The notes: generated from the sequence alone by a model not told the origin. Shown: positions 1-9,170, counted from the first letter of the stretch. The stretch is DNA of 64,000 nt from Hoylesella oralis ATCC 33269 (GCF_000185145.2 NZ_GL833119.1:1553464-1617463), one strand, 5' to 3'. Program-made: numbers and translations.

Positions 1-120
1 CCGTGGTTCATCGTGTCACCCTCCGTGGTTCATCGTGTCACCCTCCGTGGTTCATCGTGTCACCCTCCGTGGTTCATCGCGTCAACCTCCGTGGTTCATC
101 GTGTCACCCTCCGTGGTTCA
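1..120. repeat. 22-bp tandem repeat, 5 copies plus a partial copy
   Basis: Five head-to-tail copies of a 22-bp unit begin at 1, 23, 45, 67 and 89, and a 10-base partial copy covers 111-120. Four copies are identical; the copy at 67-88 has two changes. The array runs off the left edge, so its full length is unknown. The period is not a multiple of three, so successive copies fall in different reading frames; a short open frame through it is coincidental. It lies beyond the ppdK terminator. Confidence 0.95.
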
Positions 121-168
121 CGATGTATTTCGGATGGGTTTATATTATAATAATGTATTAAAAAGAAG

Positions 169-209
169 TTGGGCGACAAATTCTGCATATATACAGATTT
201 GCCGCCCAA
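169..209 (-). terminator. Terminator of ppdK
   Basis: A long hairpin lies just past the ppdK stop codon. The outer stem is TTGGGCG/CGCCCAA, with further pairing CAAAT/ATTTG and CTG/CAG around the loop. Read on the minus strand it is followed by a T-rich stretch. Confidence 0.85.
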
Positions 210-233
210 TCTATTTATGTTTGCAATGTCTCA

Positions 234-2954
234 TTATTCTTCAATTGCTGCCTGCGCCGCAGCGAGTCTTGCAATAGGTACTCGGAAAGGTGAGCAGCTC
301 ACATAATTCAAACCTACACGATGGCAGAACTTCACGGATGAAGGTTCCCCGCCATGTTCTCCGCAGATGCCGCATGTTAATCCGGGACGTGTAGAACGGC
401 CTTTCTTAACGGCCATTTCGATAAGTTGACCGACTCCTTTCTGATCAAGCACTTGGAAAGGATCGACACTCAGTATCTTCTTTTCAAGATAAACTGGGAG
501 GAAACTTGCGATATCGTCGCGACTGTAACCGAAAGTCATTTGGGTTAGATCGTTAGTTCCGAAACTGAAATACTCTGCCTTCTTGGCTATATAATCTGCA
601 GTAAGGGCTGCACGTGGTATTTCAATCATTGTTCCTACACGATAGGGTATTTTTACACCTTCTTCTTCGAATAGGCGATCGGCTGTTGAACGGATAACTT
701 TTTCTTGTTCGTCGAACTCGTTGACAATACCGATCAAAGGAACCATAATCTCCGGATGCGGATCGAACCCTTCTTTCTTTAGTTGTATAGCTGCACTTAA
801 GATAGCGCGTGTCTGCATTGCGGTAATCTCCGGATAGGTGTTACCAAGGCGACATCCGCGATGTCCAAGCATGGGATTGTGCTCACTGAGTGAGTTTACA
901 CGGTTCTGAATTTCCTGTACACTGACACCCATCTCTTGTGCCATGTCCTCTTGTCCTTTAAGATCATGAGGAACGAACTCATGCAGAGGAGGATCAAGCA
1001 GACGGACATTGACAGGGTGCCCGTCCATGGCTTTCAGTATGCCATAGAAGTCTTGTTTCTGATAAGGTAATAACTTTTCGAGTGCCACCTCGCGTCCTTC
1101 AGTAGTATCTGCAAGGATCATTTCACGCATAGCTTTAATCTTTTCGTTTTCGAAGAACATGTGCTCCGTACGACAAAGACCAATACCTACGGCGCCGAAG
1201 TTACGTGCAACCTTTGCATCGTGCGGAGTATCGGCGTTGGTGCGTACTACTAATTTGGTATATTTATCGCATAACTTCATTAGATCGGCAAAATCTCCTG
1301 TTACTTCGGCAGCTTTAGTCTGCACTTCTCCCAAATAAACTTCGCCGGTGGAACCGTTTAAAGAAATATAATCGCCTTCGTGTAGCGTGATGCCATCGAT
1401 TTCAACAGTGCGCTTTTTGTAATCTATGTTAATTGCACCGGCACCAGAAACGCAACATTTGCCCATACCGCGTGCTACAACAGCTGCATGAGAAGTCATA
1501 CCGCCACGTGCTGTAAGAATTCCTTCTGCAGCAGACATTCCTGCCAAGTCCTCCGGACTGGTTTCGATGCGTACCATTACCACTTGTCGACCATCATCAT
1601 GCCATTTTTCCGCATCGTCTGCAAAAAAGACAATTTGTCCGCATGCTGCGCCCGGAGAGGCCGGAAGACCGCGTGTAAGCACCTTTGCACGACTTAAAGC
1701 CAACTTGTCGAATACGGGATGAAGCAACTCGTCAAGTTTATTCGGTTCGCATCTCAAGAGAGCTGTTTTCTCATCAATCTCGCCTTCGCGGAGCAAATCC
1801 ATGGCAATCTTTACCATAGCTGTGCCTGTACGTTTACCGTTACGTGTCTGGAGGAACCATAACTTACCCTCCTGAACGGTAAATTCCATGTCCTGCATAT
1901 CATGATAATGCTTTTCGAGTTTATCCTGAATAGCGTCTAATTGTGCATATATTTCGGGCATAGCTTCTTCCATCGAAGGATAATTGGTGGCACGTACTTC
2001 TTCCTCGATACCTTGCTGTGCCGCCCAACGCAACGATCCCTCTTTGGTTATCTGCTGGGGGGTACGGATACCTGCCACTACGTCTTCGCCCTGTGCATTT
2101 ACAAGGTATTCGCCGTTGAAGCGGTTTTCGCCTGTTGCGGCATCACGAGAGAAGCATACACCTGTTGCAGATGTATCTCCCATATTACCGAACACCATAG
2201 CCATAACGCTGACTGCAGTTCCCCATTCCGTGGGGATGCCTTCCATTTTACGATATAGGATGGCACGCTCGTTCATCCAACTATCGAATACGGCACATAT
2301 TGCTCCCCATAGTTGTTCCATGGGATCTACGGGGAAGTCTTTACCTGTTTGTTGCTTAATAGCATTCTTGAACAATACAACAAGTTGTTTTAGTTCCTCT
2401 ACGCTCATCTCATTGTCGAGCTTGATACCACGTTGTTCCTTTACTTTAATAATAATAGCTTCGAACGGATCGATATCTTCTTTGTTAAGAGGTTTCATTC
2501 CAAGAACAACGTCACCGTACATCTGTACGAAACGGCGGTAGCTGTCGTAAGCGAAACGTTCATTGCCTGTTTTACGTGCAAGGCCTTCTACCACTTCATC
2601 ATTGAGCCCGAGATTGAGGATTGTGTCCATCATACCCGGCATAGATGCACGTGCTCCGGAACGTACAGATACGAGTAACGGATTTTCTACATCGCCGAAC
2701 TTTGAATTCATCAGAGTTTCTATATGCTTTACTGCATTTTCTACTTCATCTTTCAGTAAGGCAACAACCTCTTCTTTTCCTTTTTCAAAGTATTCGTTAC
2801 ATACATTCGTTGTAATCGTAAACCCCGGGGGAACGGGAACGCCGATGAGGTTCATTTCAGCAAGATTAGCCCCTTTTCCTCCGAGCAGATTTCTCATATC
2901 CGCCTTACCTTCGGCTTTACCGTTGCCAAAGGTATAAACTCTTTTTTCACTCAT
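234..2954 (-). CDS. ppdK: Pyruvate, phosphate dikinase
   Basis: Cytoplasmic enzyme interconverting pyruvate + ATP + phosphate and PEP + AMP + pyrophosphate; in anaerobic Bacteroidota it can run as a PPi-saving glycolytic step or toward gluconeogenesis. The roughly 906-residue protein shows the N-terminal nucleotide-binding domain (GGKGANLAEM near residue 27, then VPVPPGFTI), the phosphohistidine motif GGMTSHAAVVARGMG (His near residue 489), and the C-terminal PEP/pyruvate barrel ending with CGICGEHGG. An ATG 30 bases upstream (2984) keeps the frame open, but it lies only 12 bases from the promoter -7 box and would leave almost no leader. The ATG at 2954 gives a leader of about 35 bases and the usual family N-terminus, so I chose it. 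Monocistronic, with its own promoter and terminator. Confidence 0.97.
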   Translation of the reverse strand: MSEKRVYTFGNGKAEGKADMRNLLGGKGANLAEMNLIGVPVPPGFTITTNVCNEYFEKGKEEVVALLKDEVENAVKHIETLMNSKFGDVENPLLVSVRSGARASMPGMMDTILNLGLNDEVVEGLARKTGNERFAYDSYRRFVQMYGDVVLGMKPLNKEDIDPFEAIIIKVKEQRGIKLDNEMSVEELKQLVVLFKNAIKQQTGKDFPVDPMEQLWGAICAVFDSWMNERAILYRKMEGIPTEWGTAVSVMAMVFGNMGDTSATGVCFSRDAATGENRFNGEYLVNAQGEDVVAGIRTPQQITKEGSLRWAAQQGIEEEVRATNYPSMEEAMPEIYAQLDAIQDKLEKHYHDMQDMEFTVQEGKLWFLQTRNGKRTGTAMVKIAMDLLREGEIDEKTALLRCEPNKLDELLHPVFDKLALSRAKVLTRGLPASPGAACGQIVFFADDAEKWHDDGRQVVMVRIETSPEDLAGMSAAEGILTARGGMTSHAAVVARGMGKCCVSGAGAINIDYKKRTVEIDGITLHEGDYISLNGSTGEVYLGEVQTKAAEVTGDFADLMKLCDKYTKLVVRTNADTPHDAKVARNFGAVGIGLCRTEHMFFENEKIKAMREMILADTTEGREVALEKLLPYQKQDFYGILKAMDGHPVNVRLLDPPLHEFVPHDLKGQEDMAQEMGVSVQEIQNRVNSLSEHNPMLGHRGCRLGNTYPEITAMQTRAILSAAIQLKKEGFDPHPEIMVPLIGIVNEFDEQEKVIRSTADRLFEEEGVKIPYRVGTMIEIPRAALTADYIAKKAEYFSFGTNDLTQMTFGYSRDDIASFLPVYLEKKILSVDPFQVLDQKGVGQLIEMAVKKGRSTRPGLTCGICGEHGGEPSSVKFCHRVGLNYVSCSPFRVPIARLAAAQAAIEE

Positions 2955-2996
2955 TGTAAATTTGGTATCAATTGTTTGTTTCATCTATATCTTTTG

Positions 2997-3028
2997 CAAA
3001 ATTAGTGGATTTTCATTAACCTACAAAA
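2997..3028 (-). promoter_or_regulatory. Promoter of ppdK
   Basis: Read on the minus strand, TTTTG (3024-3028) is followed after 19 bases by TAATTTTG (2997-3004). This matches the Bacteroidota sigma consensus TTTG-N19-TAnnTTTG. It decides the ppdK start in favour of 2954. Confidence 0.8.
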
Positions 3029-3251
3029 CATTTGGGGTAAAAATTGCAAAGTAGACATTGCATTTTTACCCGTTTGCGTTAACACAAGTAATCTGTTTAT
3101 GTAAAATGAGCAGAAAATGTGATATTTTAATTTTTATTTTATTGGAGACAGACTGTATTTGTATGTTCGGTAGGGGTATTGTTTGGTGTTGTTAGATATA
3201 AGGAATGATAGAGGTTTTTATGTATTCTATGAAAAATACGACATTGTATGC

Positions 3252-6200
3252 CTATTTGTTTTTTGCGGCTTTTTTCTTTCTGCTCTTTCCGAACAGATCG
3301 CGCAAACCGTTGAAATCTTTTTTGAGAATAATACCGATGCCTTGGGTGTTCATGCTGTTTCGAGTAAAATACCGGTCGTTGGTCTGATTATAAACCTTTA
3401 TGGCAACGTTGCCACTTGGGAAGAGTAAGTATCTTACATCAAAGTCGCCAATGAAGCCGGTAGTGGCATTTGCGTTGTCACGGTAGCCGAATTGTCCGTT
3501 TATGAGCAGGCGGTTATTGAGCAACCGGCCGTTCAGCATGCCTTCGTATTCGGCGTTGTTCCAGCCTTCTGTGCCAGTTGAGATGTTTGCACCGAAGTTC
3601 CAATTCGTATTGTTGATAACGCTGCTTAGCACGTTGTTGATTTGTTGGCTTACCGTACCGCTCAGAATACTTTGCATGGCGAGACTTGTTTGACTTTGTT
3701 GCGAGTTGTTTTCGGCAAACGAATTATTCTGTCCTTGGGAGTAGAACCGTCCGATGGCCAGCAGATAGAGAACTTGTTGATTCATTTCTTCTTCGCTGTT
3801 GATCAGATTGTATACCATTTGTTTTACATCGTTGTTCACGGTCGGCATGTCGAGAGAGAAGTCTATCTTGGGCTGCTCCGGCGTGCCGCTGATATTCATC
3901 AGGCAATTTACGCGGATTGTATTGTTCGTAAAACTCCGTCCGATCTTCAAGTCGGATAGGCTCACTCCGTTGACCGTGTATTCCGTTTTGAGGTTCAGTG
4001 CAGCGTCATACGGATTTCCGCCAAAGGCAATTGTTCCGCCTTTTTCGAATTGGAAATCTTTCTTGATCACATTTTGGATGGTAAGTTTGTAGATACCATG
4101 GTCTACCACGTAGTTTCCGAAGATGTTGAAAGCCCCTTTATTATAATAAGTGGCTTGTAAAATACCATCGCCGTTGAGGGCTATATAATCTCCGGTCTGA
4201 CTGTCCATCAGCAGTTTGAATGTTGTGTTTTGATTGCAGTCGATATGAAAATTTATGTGGAGATCGCTCGGTATGTCGGGTGTATCGTCTGTGTTTTTAT
4301 CAGTCAGCGCGTTTTGTTGTGGGTTCATTGTGATGTCGGTTACGCTGTCGGTTTTGGCAAACCAATGAATAAACCCTTGTTTATTGATAGTATTTGGCGA
4401 AGCAACGTTATATACGAGTTGTGAACCTTTTTGTGGCGTTGCATTTACATCGATAATGAGTTCTCCGCTTTTGGCTTTGATATGGCAATTGCCTGTAACG
4501 AATGCTGTTCCATAAAAAGTATCGTCGCCGAAATAATGAGTATCGTAAGCAAGTAAATTTTGGCCGGCAATATTGAGATCGCAGCTTATATCGGTGAGAT
4601 GCCGGTGATATACATGTCCGTTCAGTATGCCGATATTGCCATCTCGGTCGTACACGGTGTCGTTACGGAAAATAATGTCATCTGGCTCGAAGCGTATCGT
4701 AGTGCCCCGCATAGTGTACTGTGTGTTCAGACTTTTAATGCCCAGAGAGCCGGTAGCGGCAACTTCTCCCGTAAGATTAATGTTGCTCAAGTCGCCCGAA
4801 ACCCGTATTCTGCCGTCGCCTGTGGCATCTACATCGCGCATAAAACTTTTACAGAAATCCTGTACGAATTCGAAACGTGTATGGTGAGCATCGATATCTA
4901 AGTCTATGTGGTTCTTGGCCGGCGACACATAACCTTTGATGATTGTCGTTTTGTCGGGGGCATCGACGGCTTGTGCATTTATATTGATTTGATTTTCTTT
5001 GAGCGTCCAGTCGACGTTGGCGTATAGCGTTCCCATCCGTCCGTTCTGGAACTTGAAGTCGTTTACTATCAGATGAGCTTTGGCACTCGGTTCGCTGAAA
5101 GGAGTATAAAGATATGCCTCACCGGTTGCGAGACCGTTGAATTCGACGGAATGGAAGTTAACGAAATTGAGTACATAATTCACATCGACATCTTTCAGAT
5201 CGACGGTAACCGAGTCTGATACGGATTTAGAGGCCGTTCCGTCGATGATAATGTGCTGATTGTTGTGACTTACGGCGAAGTGATCTACCGTGAGACGGTG
5301 CTTGCTGTAGATGATGTCTGACGGCTGCACGTGCCACGTAGTGTCGCCTACAAGCATTTCTGAAGGGTGAACAACGACATGCGCTGCGGCCGCGCCGTGG
5401 GAGTTTTTGAAAAATTTGGTCTCAGTGTTCAGTCGCCCTTTCAGATGTTGGCGGCCTCGATTGTCAAATATCAACGATGTGATAAGATTGTCGTTGGCGG
5501 CAGCGCTTTCTACGTTCCAGTCGGTTCCGCCTCCTTTTTTGTCGAGAGTTCTGATTTGAGCGGCGGTTTTCAGCGTGTCGTTGGGTGTTGTGATATGGAA
5601 AAATCCTTTCGTGTATCTTTTGGAGTTGTAAACGAAGTCGGGTGCGCTGAAAGTTATGTCGGTATGCTGTCTTTTGCTATCCATGGCCCATTCCAAAGTG
5701 AGCGGCTGATTAAGGCCGATAGGGATGCCCAATAATTTTTCTGCCCATTCCGAATTATAGATTTCTACAGAGAGTTTAAACTTTACATCGGGTGCTTTTG
5801 CATATTTTATCGGCGAGAGGTGTTGTATTCCGGGGAGTTTGCTTATGATTGTGTTTTCAAGGTTCTGGACCAGTGCCGAGAGGTTGAATTTGCCTTGCAG
5901 ATATGCTTTTCCGAAGTCGCTGTCGATTGATATGAAATGTTCTTTTTCTTTCATGCCCGACGCGATGGCCAAGGAGTTCAGGTGATATGCGGTTTCGGGA
6001 GCAGTCATATTGAAGTTCGAGATTTTCAGACTGCCGAGCATGTTATTGATATTGTTGCCTCTGAGGTTGGCATCTACGTCGAAGTCGAATGTTTTGTTCT
6101 TGTAGTTATTCGATAGTTTCAGCGCATTGAGGTCGAGATGCCGCACGCTGAGGCTGAACGACGATTGGGAAGTTTTGGATATGTTGCCTTTGAGTTCTAT

Positions 6201-7724
6201 TTTTCCGTTGGGATCGTCCATGGAGAAGCGGCCGTTGAAACTGGTGGGATGCAGTTTGTTTTGCAGCGTCGAGTTGGCGTCGATGTTTATGTTGCAATAA
6301 TCGTAGCCGTTGTAAGTGAATTGCGAAACGACTCCTTGAGCGCTTATCTTGGTTTCTTTCTGATTGGGGTGTGGGAGCGTTCCGCTTACGTCGATGTGGG
6401 TTGCCAACGTGCCGAATTTGTCGTCGTTCAGAATTTTTTGCAGGTTTATGCCTTGCGTTTCCAGCCGCCCCGAGAAATGGTTTTCGTGTTTGCCGAATGC
6501 GATGTTCGCATTGCCGGCATTTGTGTGGATGATGCCTTTTGTGGCGATGTCTTTCCCGTATCCGCCGGCGTTTCCGATGAAAACGATGTTTCCGAGGCGC
6601 GTCAGCGGTTCGATTCGCTTATTTGCGTCGGCGAGTTTGTTTATGGTGTATGCCGAGACGCTCAGCATCCGGATATTGACGAACCACTTGGGGCTGGCAT
6701 TCCAGTTGCTCACGGAGCCGTCGGCCGTGAGTTTTGCGCTGCCGTCTGCGGCCCGCAGGTTCAGGGAGCGGATGCGCAGCGATGTGCTTGTGCCCGAGAA
6801 GGAAGCGGCGATGTAGATCGGGGTGTTGAGCGTTTCGGCATCGGGCAACAGGCAGGCTACGTCGGGAAAGAATATTTTCGAGGGTTCCAGCGTGCCGCAG
6901 AATTGCAGTGTGGGCATCTGCAGTTTTTGATTTTTCATGGAGTATGTGGCTGTGGTTTCGCCCAAGGTCAGTTGTGAGTGGGGCAGCGCGGCGTGGAAGT
7001 CTCTTACAACGGCTTTTTTGTTGTTGCCCGCAAATTTAAACGACAGCGACTTGATATCCAGCCCGCAGCCGTCTTTCAAAGACAGTTTCTTGACGTTGAG
7101 ATTAACCGTATCTGCCTTTAAAGCGTTCAGTATGATGTGCGCGCTGATATCTTTCGCGTTGATATGATTTAAGGAGAAGCGTGCGCGCCGGGGAGCGATA
7201 TCCAGCCTGTTGTAGGCAAGAAAACCGTGACGAATTATCAGAGAACCTATCTGCACATCGAGCGGCGCCGAGGCGGTAGTGCTTTTCGAGCTCAGCGAGT
7301 CCAGCACGAACTGAAAATTCGGCTCGGCTTCGGCCGTTTGTTTATACAAATTGGCCCGCATGCCGAAAAGCTGCGCCGAGGATATGGATATTTTTCCTTG
7401 GCCGAGAAGAAAGAAGTTGAGCTTTACGGATACGCGCGAGGCCTGCAGCAGCAGCTTGTTCTGCTGATCGAGGATGGAAACGTCGTCGACGATGATTCGG
7501 TTAAAAAGTCCCAAATCGATGCGGCCTACGGTAACTTTCGTGCCGAGTTTTTGAGACAATAAGCTGCCCGCTTGACTGCCCACGAACGTTTGTACTGCAG
7601 GGATGTGCAGCAGAATGGTCAACAGCGTGTACAGGCCGACGGCGGCCCACAGCGTTGCATTAAGTATGCTTTTAAGTTTTTTCAGTCTGACGAAAACATT
7701 GCGATTCTTGTCGCAAAAGTACAA
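3252..7724 (-). CDS. TamB-like translocation/assembly module protein (DUF490)
   Basis: Very large envelope protein of about 1,480 residues. One transmembrane anchor lies near the N-terminus (roughly residues 18-40, LWAAVGLYTLLTILLHIPAV). A long beta-rich region follows, and the C-terminal third resembles the TamB/DUF490 domain. Homologues span the periplasm and serve outer-membrane protein insertion or lipid transport; the role here is inferred. The start is a problem. The open frame begins with TTG at 7724, which overlaps a perfect -7 promoter box, and no in-frame ATG occurs for about 120 codons. An ATG at 7699 is out of frame by one base: one extra T in the TTTT run at 7693-7696 would fuse it to the frame and give a typical short N-terminus. 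The true start may be CTG at 7685, or a one-base deletion or slippage site. Ends in a lysine-rich tail. Confidence 0.85.
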   Translation of the reverse strand: MYFCDKNRNVFVRLKKLKSILNATLWAAVGLYTLLTILLHIPAVQTFVGSQAGSLLSQKLGTKVTVGRIDLGLFNRIIVDDVSILDQQNKLLLQASRVSVKLNFFLLGQGKISISSAQLFGMRANLYKQTAEAEPNFQFVLDSLSSKSTTASAPLDVQIGSLIIRHGFLAYNRLDIAPRRARFSLNHINAKDISAHIILNALKADTVNLNVKKLSLKDGCGLDIKSLSFKFAGNNKKAVVRDFHAALPHSQLTLGETTATYSMKNQKLQMPTLQFCGTLEPSKIFFPDVACLLPDAETLNTPIYIAASFSGTSTSLRIRSLNLRAADGSAKLTADGSVSNWNASPKWFVNIRMLSVSAYTINKLADANKRIEPLTRLGNIVFIGNAGGYGKDIATKGIIHTNAGNANIAFGKHENHFSGRLETQGINLQKILNDDKFGTLATHIDVSGTLPHPNQKETKISAQGVVSQFTYNGYDYCNINIDANSTLQNKLHPTSFNGRFSMDDPNGKIELKGNISKTSQSSFSLSVRHLDLNALKLSNNYKNKTFDFDVDANLRGNNINNMLGSLKISNFNMTAPETAYHLNSLAIASGMKEKEHFISIDSDFGKAYLQGKFNLSALVQNLENTIISKLPGIQHLSPIKYAKAPDVKFKLSVEIYNSEWAEKLLGIPIGLNQPLTLEWAMDSKRQHTDITFSAPDFVYNSKRYTKGFFHITTPNDTLKTAAQIRTLDKKGGGTDWNVESAAANDNLITSLIFDNRGRQHLKGRLNTETKFFKNSHGAAAAHVVVHPSEMLVGDTTWHVQPSDIIYSKHRLTVDHFAVSHNNQHIIIDGTASKSVSDSVTVDLKDVDVNYVLNFVNFHSVEFNGLATGEAYLYTPFSEPSAKAHLIVNDFKFQNGRMGTLYANVDWTLKENQININAQAVDAPDKTTIIKGYVSPAKNHIDLDIDAHHTRFEFVQDFCKSFMRDVDATGDGRIRVSGDLSNINLTGEVAATGSLGIKSLNTQYTMRGTTIRFEPDDIIFRNDTVYDRDGNIGILNGHVYHRHLTDISCDLNIAGQNLLAYDTHYFGDDTFYGTAFVTGNCHIKAKSGELIIDVNATPQKGSQLVYNVASPNTINKQGFIHWFAKTDSVTDITMNPQQNALTDKNTDDTPDIPSDLHINFHIDCNQNTTFKLLMDSQTGDYIALNGDGILQATYYNKGAFNIFGNYVVDHGIYKLTIQNVIKKDFQFEKGGTIAFGGNPYDAALNLKTEYTVNGVSLSDLKIGRSFTNNTIRVNCLMNISGTPEQPKIDFSLDMPTVNNDVKQMVYNLINSEEEMNQQVLYLLAIGRFYSQGQNNSFAENNSQQSQTSLAMQSILSGTVSQQINNVLSSVINNTNWNFGANISTGTEGWNNAEYEGMLNGRLLNNRLLINGQFGYRDNANATTGFIGDFDVRYLLFPSGNVAIKVYNQTNDRYFTRNSMNTQGIGIILKKDFNGLRDLFGKSRKKKAAKNK
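7714..7721 (-). promoter_or_regulatory. -7 promoter box at the tamB 5' end
   Basis: TACTTTTG on the minus strand matches TAnnTTTG exactly. It overlaps the TTG that opens the tamB frame, so transcription from it would begin inside the annotated reading frame. No clear -33 element was seen. Confidence 0.6.
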
Positions 7725-7792
7725 AAAATATCAGTAAGGCTCGTAGGAAATTAGGATTATTAACGTAATTGTGGGCGGCGCGGCAGTTTCTG

Positions 7793-8017
7793 CAGGCGCG
7801 GTAATTTGCCAAGGTGCAAAATCATTTTTCGCACTGTCGAGCGGCTCGCTCGGGCCGAAAAACAATTTTTCATGCTGTCGAGCGGCTCGCTCGGGCTGAA
7901 AAACAATTTTTCATGCAAGAAAGCGGCTTTCTCGGGCCAAAAATCAATTTTTCGTGCAAGAAAGCGGCTTTCTCGGGCCAAAAATCAATTTTTCGTAAAA
8001 GAAAGTGGCTTTCCTGC
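7793..8017. repeat. 41-bp tandem hairpin array
   Basis: Four full 41-bp units start at 7834, 7875, 7916 and 7957. A decayed copy lies before them (7793-7833) and a half copy after (7998-8017). Each unit holds a GC hairpin with loop CGG: CGAG/CTCG in the first two copies, GAAAG/CTTTC in the next two, and GAAAG/CTTTC with loop TGG in the last. It also holds an A-run facing a T-run (GAAAAA/TTTTTC in the first two). Between the two copy types, two base pairs of the GC stem change on both sides, so pairing is kept. The period is not divisible by three, so open frames on either strand are accidental. The array ends 24 bases before the promoter of the gene at 8075. Together with the tamB leader and that promoter it accounts for the 350-bp gap 7725-8074. 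Confidence 0.9.
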
Positions 8018-8040
8018 ACATTTTATTAAATTTTATTGAT

Positions 8041-8048
8041 TACTTTTG
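8041..8048 (+). promoter_or_regulatory. -7 promoter box for the gene at 8075
   Basis: TACTTTTG matches TAnnTTTG exactly and gives a leader of roughly 20 bases. No TTTG is present at the -33 position; that region is A/T-only and lies just past the 41-bp hairpin array. Confidence 0.65.
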
Positions 8049-8074
8049 TAGTCCTAACCTAAAACTATAAAATT

Positions 8075-9094
8075 ATGACGATTAATAACAATGCGCTTCC
8101 GAAAACTGTTAAGTTCAAAGGAAGCAACTGTGCAAATTTCAGTAACGCGCTGCACGTACAATTCCATCGCAAACAATTGGAACTGGTGAAAGCGTCGGAC
8201 TTGACAAAGTTAAATCTTTCGCCCGATCTTATGAGCGAGTGGAAAAATTGCATCGCGCTCGAAGTGGAAATTAACAAAGAAACTACTGCCTCGATATTTA
8301 CCGAGCGGATGAAAAAGAAAGACGCGGAGCGCGACGCGTTGCTGTCGAATATTTTCGGCGTGGTTCGCGCGCAGAAACTTTCGCCCGTGCAGGCAGTGCG
8401 CGAGGCGGCCGAGGTGCTGGATGTAGCCCTGAAACCTTATGTGGGCATTCAGAACGATGCTTTCGAGGTGGAAAGCGCGCACATCGCCGGTTTGGAGGTA
8501 GACGTGGCCAAGCATGCCGCAGAACTTACCGCCCTCGGCCTTACTGCCGTGGTGGCGCAGCTGCATACGGCGAACGAGGAATACGAAAAAATGCGCGCAG
8601 AACGCCGTGCCGATGCCGTTTCTTCCAAATTGGCCAATGCGAAAGAAGCGCGCCCGAAAACCGATGCTGCCTTCGATACCGTTTGCCAATACATTCAGGC
8701 CAGCTATCTTTTTGCCAAAACAACCGACGATAAGGCGATGATAAAGAAAGTTGTCGACGGTATGAATCAAATTTCTGCCGATTTTAAAGTCAGTCATAAC
8801 GAAAGTCTGGCGCAGAAGAAGAAAACTCCGCGCAACCCGTCCAAAAAAGGAGAAAACGGCAAAGACGACAAGAAAGGCACCGATAAAACGCGCGCCGAGT
8901 ACGAAAAAAACATCGCCCCGCTGGTGCCGCTTTTCGAGCAGCGACTCAAATTGCCCGCGGGCAGTCTGTCATTCACCGGCAAAACGAAGAAAAACAATGG
9001 AAAGGTGTTGTACGAGTTTGCCATAAAAGACTCCGACAAAACCGTTTGGGGGCGCGTGGAAATCGACCATTTAATCGAAGTGGTGATAAGCTGA
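8075..9094 (+). CDS. Bacteroidota-specific protein of unknown function (DUF6261-like)
   Basis: 339 residues, no signal peptide or membrane segment. Residues 1-235 look almost wholly helical, with a charged middle (MKKKDAERDALL). A Lys/Gly-rich linker follows (about 245-280), then a small C-terminal domain with alternating polar and hydrophobic residues (from LPAGSLSFTGKTKK). From memory it resembles the DUF6261 family seen mainly in Prevotella, Bacteroides and Porphyromonas, for which I know no function; this assignment is tentative. The gene is monocistronic, with a promoter at 8041 and a terminator at 9132. Its codons are richer in G+C (many GCG, CGC and GCC) than those of most other genes in the window. 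It sits directly behind the 41-bp hairpin array. Confidence 0.8.
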   Translation: MTINNNALPKTVKFKGSNCANFSNALHVQFHRKQLELVKASDLTKLNLSPDLMSEWKNCIALEVEINKETTASIFTERMKKKDAERDALLSNIFGVVRAQKLSPVQAVREAAEVLDVALKPYVGIQNDAFEVESAHIAGLEVDVAKHAAELTALGLTAVVAQLHTANEEYEKMRAERRADAVSSKLANAKEARPKTDAAFDTVCQYIQASYLFAKTTDDKAMIKKVVDGMNQISADFKVSHNESLAQKKKTPRNPSKKGENGKDDKKGTDKTRAEYEKNIAPLVPLFEQRLKLPAGSLSFTGKTKKNNGKVLYEFAIKDSDKTVWGRVEIDHLIEVVIS

Positions 9095-9131
9095 TGCCGG
9101 CCCGATAGAGTTTTTTCGGCAAAATTTTAAT

Positions 9132-9170
9132 GAGGGATTGCTTTCTGCATGAAAACAGTCCCTCGTTTTG
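9132..9170 (+). terminator. Terminator of the gene at 8075
   Basis: A 9-bp stem (GAGGGATTG at 9132-9140 with CAGTCCCTC at 9156-9164, one G-T pair) with a 15-base loop is followed by GTTTTGTT. Confidence 0.8.

Noticed and set aside
1..120. CRISPR array
   Set aside because: The copies are directly adjacent with no spacers, so this is a tandem repeat.
35..277. 80-codon frame through the 22-bp repeats at the left edge
   Set aside because: Runs across the repeat and the ppdK terminator; each copy is read in a different frame.
2955..2984. Ten extra N-terminal codons of ppdK
   Set aside because: The ATG at 2984 is only 12 bases past the -7 box, leaving almost no leader; homologues begin at the ATG at 2954.
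7806..8039. Open frames on both strands across the 41-bp repeats (about 73-77 codons)
   Set aside because: The repeat period is not a multiple of three and the frames follow the repeat rather than a protein pattern; no good start or family match.
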